Positions 62,213 to 64,000 of a DNA stretch of 64,000 nucleotides are shown here, piece by piece (position 1 is the stretch's first letter; the number at the start of each line of letters is the position of its first letter). The stretch covers positions 1-64,000 of the forward strand of contig NZ_LR217735.1 in NCBI RefSeq assembly GCF_900698995.1, in the 5' to 3' direction. The translations under genes and the position numbers were made by a program. Below the pieces are notes generated by a model that did no database searches, was not told the DNA's origin, and was given only the letters and a program-made list of their open reading frames with translations. Source of the stretch: Erwinia_E haradaeae_C. GTDB lineage: Bacteria > Pseudomonadota > Gammaproteobacteria > Enterobacterales > Enterobacteriaceae.

Positions 62213-63441
62213 AATTTATCCTAAATATTTAAGATATGTATCTTACCAATACTAACAGTATATGAATTATATAGTGATTTGTAGCAGCATAATTATCATC
62301 GGTCAAAATAGTCATATTATTTTGCTAAATTTATTATAGTTTCTTATCAGGTTATGTTGTATATAGTGGTTAGCCTAAAAGTATTTTAATAAGAACAGGT
62401 TATTATTTTACTGTTTATTCATTAGCGTAATTAATTTAAAATAATTTTTAAGTGTTTTGTTTAAATTTAGCTCTTGATTTTTTATATAAAAAATTCTTAT
62501 TTATATTGTATATATATCCTGGTATCGAAGGCGATAGAGATAATAGCCTTAATTAATGATTATGTATGTACTATATTTATAGGTAATCCTTAGTAATGTG
62601 ATAATGGTAATTGTGTTATATATTTTTTATATATCTATGTATTATGAATATCTGTTTATTTTTAAGAGTTTTGCGCTACAGAGATAATTTATTAGATGTT
62701 GATGTTAATATTTTAATGTTAGGAATGTTGTGTTGCATATAATGCATAACGAATAATAGGCATGAGATCAATATAGTGGTGTCTTGATTGCATGTAACGA
62801 ATGTTATATATCATATCTTATTATTTTTGATCATAAAAAGATCTAATTTTTTGTATATTTTTTGAGTATATCAGATAAATAATTTAAATTTTAGCCACTT
62901 AACATTAGTTATTGTTTATATTTTTAATATTTCTAGAAGTTTAATAGTAATATTATGATTTTATTTATTATATGCATGTAACAAATACGGAGATTTATAT
63001 AGTGTGAATTTTATAGATAATTTGTTTTTTTGCTATACTGATAAGGTCGCATTTTTAATTTTTATATATTTTAAAATCCAAGAGCGCATAATAAGAGATC
63101 ATAATCATTTTATGATATATAGGATATTAGAGCATAAGATGCATTAATATCGATAATTCTAAAAAATAATTTTAATATGTTTTTAGATTTGTTTTACCCC
63201 ATCCTAGAAATAAATGAGATTATGTTGCCGCAACATACTAATATATAATTTTATTATTCATTATTCATTATTCATTATTCATTATTTATCATTCATATGA
63301 ATAGGGTTTATTTCTAAAACTCAATTTCTTCTCGGCCGATTATTTTTTTTAACGATCTACCTTGTAGTGTGTTTGTATCTAAATCATTCAAATATATACA
63401 TAATTATATAAATATTTGATCTTAAATAAAGGAAATGTCTA
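62213..63441. other. gene-free spacer between the permease and cvrA
   Basis: About 1.2 kb, T/G-rich on the + strand, with no readable gene. It contains a heptamer repeat at 63254-63295. AAGGAAA at 63428-63435 is the cvrA ribosome-binding site. Confidence 0.5.
63254..63295. repeat. TTATTCA heptamer tandem repeat, four perfect plus two imperfect copies
   Basis: Perfect units at 63254-63281, then two units with one mismatch each to 63295. It ends about 145 bases before the cvrA start. Confidence 0.85.
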
Positions 63442-64000
63442 TTGGAATCTAGTGCGATTTACGGTCTTTTTATTATCGGTTCAGTATTGGTTGCTACAAG
63501 TATTTTGCTTAGCGCTTTTTCATCACGCTTAGGTATTCCTATTCTAGTAATTTTTCTTGCTATTGGCATGTTAGCTGGAGTTGATGGTATTGGCGGGATT
63601 GCTTTTGATAATTATCCTGCTGCTTATTTGATTAGTAATCTCGCCTTAGCTGTAATTCTTCTTGATGGTGGTATGCGTACTCAGGCAAGTTCTTTTAGGG
63701 TGGCTTTAGGTCCGGCATTATCATTAGCTACAGTTGGAGTTTTAATTACAGCTGGGTTAACTGGTTTATCTGCTTCATGGTTATTTGGTCTTAGTTTACC
63801 TAATGGTTTTCTTATCGGCTCAATTATTGGATCTACTGATGCTGCAGCAGTGTTTTCACTTTTAGGTGGAAAAGGACTAAATGAACGTGTTAGCGCTACT
63901 TTAGAAATTGAATCTGGAAGTAACGATCCAATGGCTGTTTTTTTAACTGTTACTTTAATTAAAATGATCCAAAATGAACAAATGGGGATTAATTGGATAT
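63442..64000 (+). CDS. cvrA: K+/H+ antiporter CvrA (NhaP2), N-terminal part
   Basis: CPA1-family inner-membrane K+/H+ antiporter for cell volume and osmotic control. About 186 codons are present before the window ends; the full protein is near 570-580 residues in E. coli. The frame begins at TTG 63442 after AAGGAAA. From there ESSAIYGLFIIGS aligns with the E. coli start, and no ATG lies upstream in frame, because the nearby ATG at 63435 meets a stop after five codons. Later motifs SSRLGIPILVIFLAIGMLAG, LLDGGMRTQ, GSTDAAAVFSLLGG and LEIESGSNDPMAVFLT match NhaP2 and include the acidic residues of the ion path. The T/G-rich codons fit its side of the composition switch. Confidence 0.93.
   Translation, partial: MESSAIYGLFIIGSVLVATSILLSAFSSRLGIPILVIFLAIGMLAGVDGIGGIAFDNYPAAYLISNLALAVILLDGGMRTQASSFRVALGPALSLATVGVLITAGLTGLSASWLFGLSLPNGFLIGSIIGSTDAAAVFSLLGGKGLNERVSATLEIESGSNDPMAVFLTVTLIKMIQNEQMGINWI

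Overview
This window looks like part of the chromosome of a heavily reduced, AT-rich member of the Enterobacterales, most likely an obligate insect endosymbiont. Nearly every gene product aligns by eye over its full length with the E. coli protein, and many small operons keep their enterobacterial order (pyrG-eno, trxA-rho, rpsP-rimM-trmD-rplS, purM-purN, sppA-ansA, atpBEFHAGDC, gntK-gntU, rsxABCDG). The genes I accept cover about 40 of the 64 kb (roughly 63%). They are separated by long, very AT-rich spacers in which I recognise no genes, which suggests old, strongly eroded gene remains. I see no rRNA, tRNA, phage, insertion sequence or CRISPR array. The genus cannot be fixed from this sequence alone.

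Left part (1-28607): tRNA modification (mnmG), CTP synthase and enolase (pyrG-eno), thioredoxin and Rho (trxA-rho), ApaH, the rpsP-rimM-trmD-rplS ribosome/tRNA operon, purL, tadA, rpiA, lgt, polA and purM-purN. Middle (28608-31568): a 2.96 kb gene-free stretch with a 62-bp inverted repeat. There the + strand switches abruptly from A/C-rich on the left to T/G-rich on the right, the polarity expected of a replication origin. Right part (31569-64000): sppA-ansA, the complete F1Fo ATP synthase operon without atpI, gluconate kinase and permease, five of the six Rsx/Rnf electron-transport genes (rsxE not seen), prmB, an arginine/ornithine-type antiporter (ydgI), exonuclease I, an AI-2E-family permease, and the start of cvrA (nhaP2), which runs off the window.

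The genes suggest a cell that keeps a proton-driven ATP synthase, an ion- or electron-pumping Rsx complex, and a route from imported gluconate to 6-phosphogluconate. Ribose 5-phosphate isomerase could link that route, through the pentose phosphate pathway, to the purine genes purL, purM and purN; this link is inference, because the intermediate enzymes are not in the window. Lgt and SppA imply surviving lipoprotein and membrane protein turnover.

The most notable observations are: (1) the putative origin with its long palindrome, displaced about 30 kb from mnmG, its usual neighbour; (2) two further long perfect palindromes, at 36020-36057 and 56196-56249; (3) a DNA polymerase I whose 3'-5' proofreading site has lost two metal-binding aspartates while its polymerase and 5'-nuclease motifs remain; (4) an Rsx complex with a tail-less RsxC and no neighbouring rsxE; and (5) three genes (tadA, ydgI, cvrA) that appear to start with TTG.
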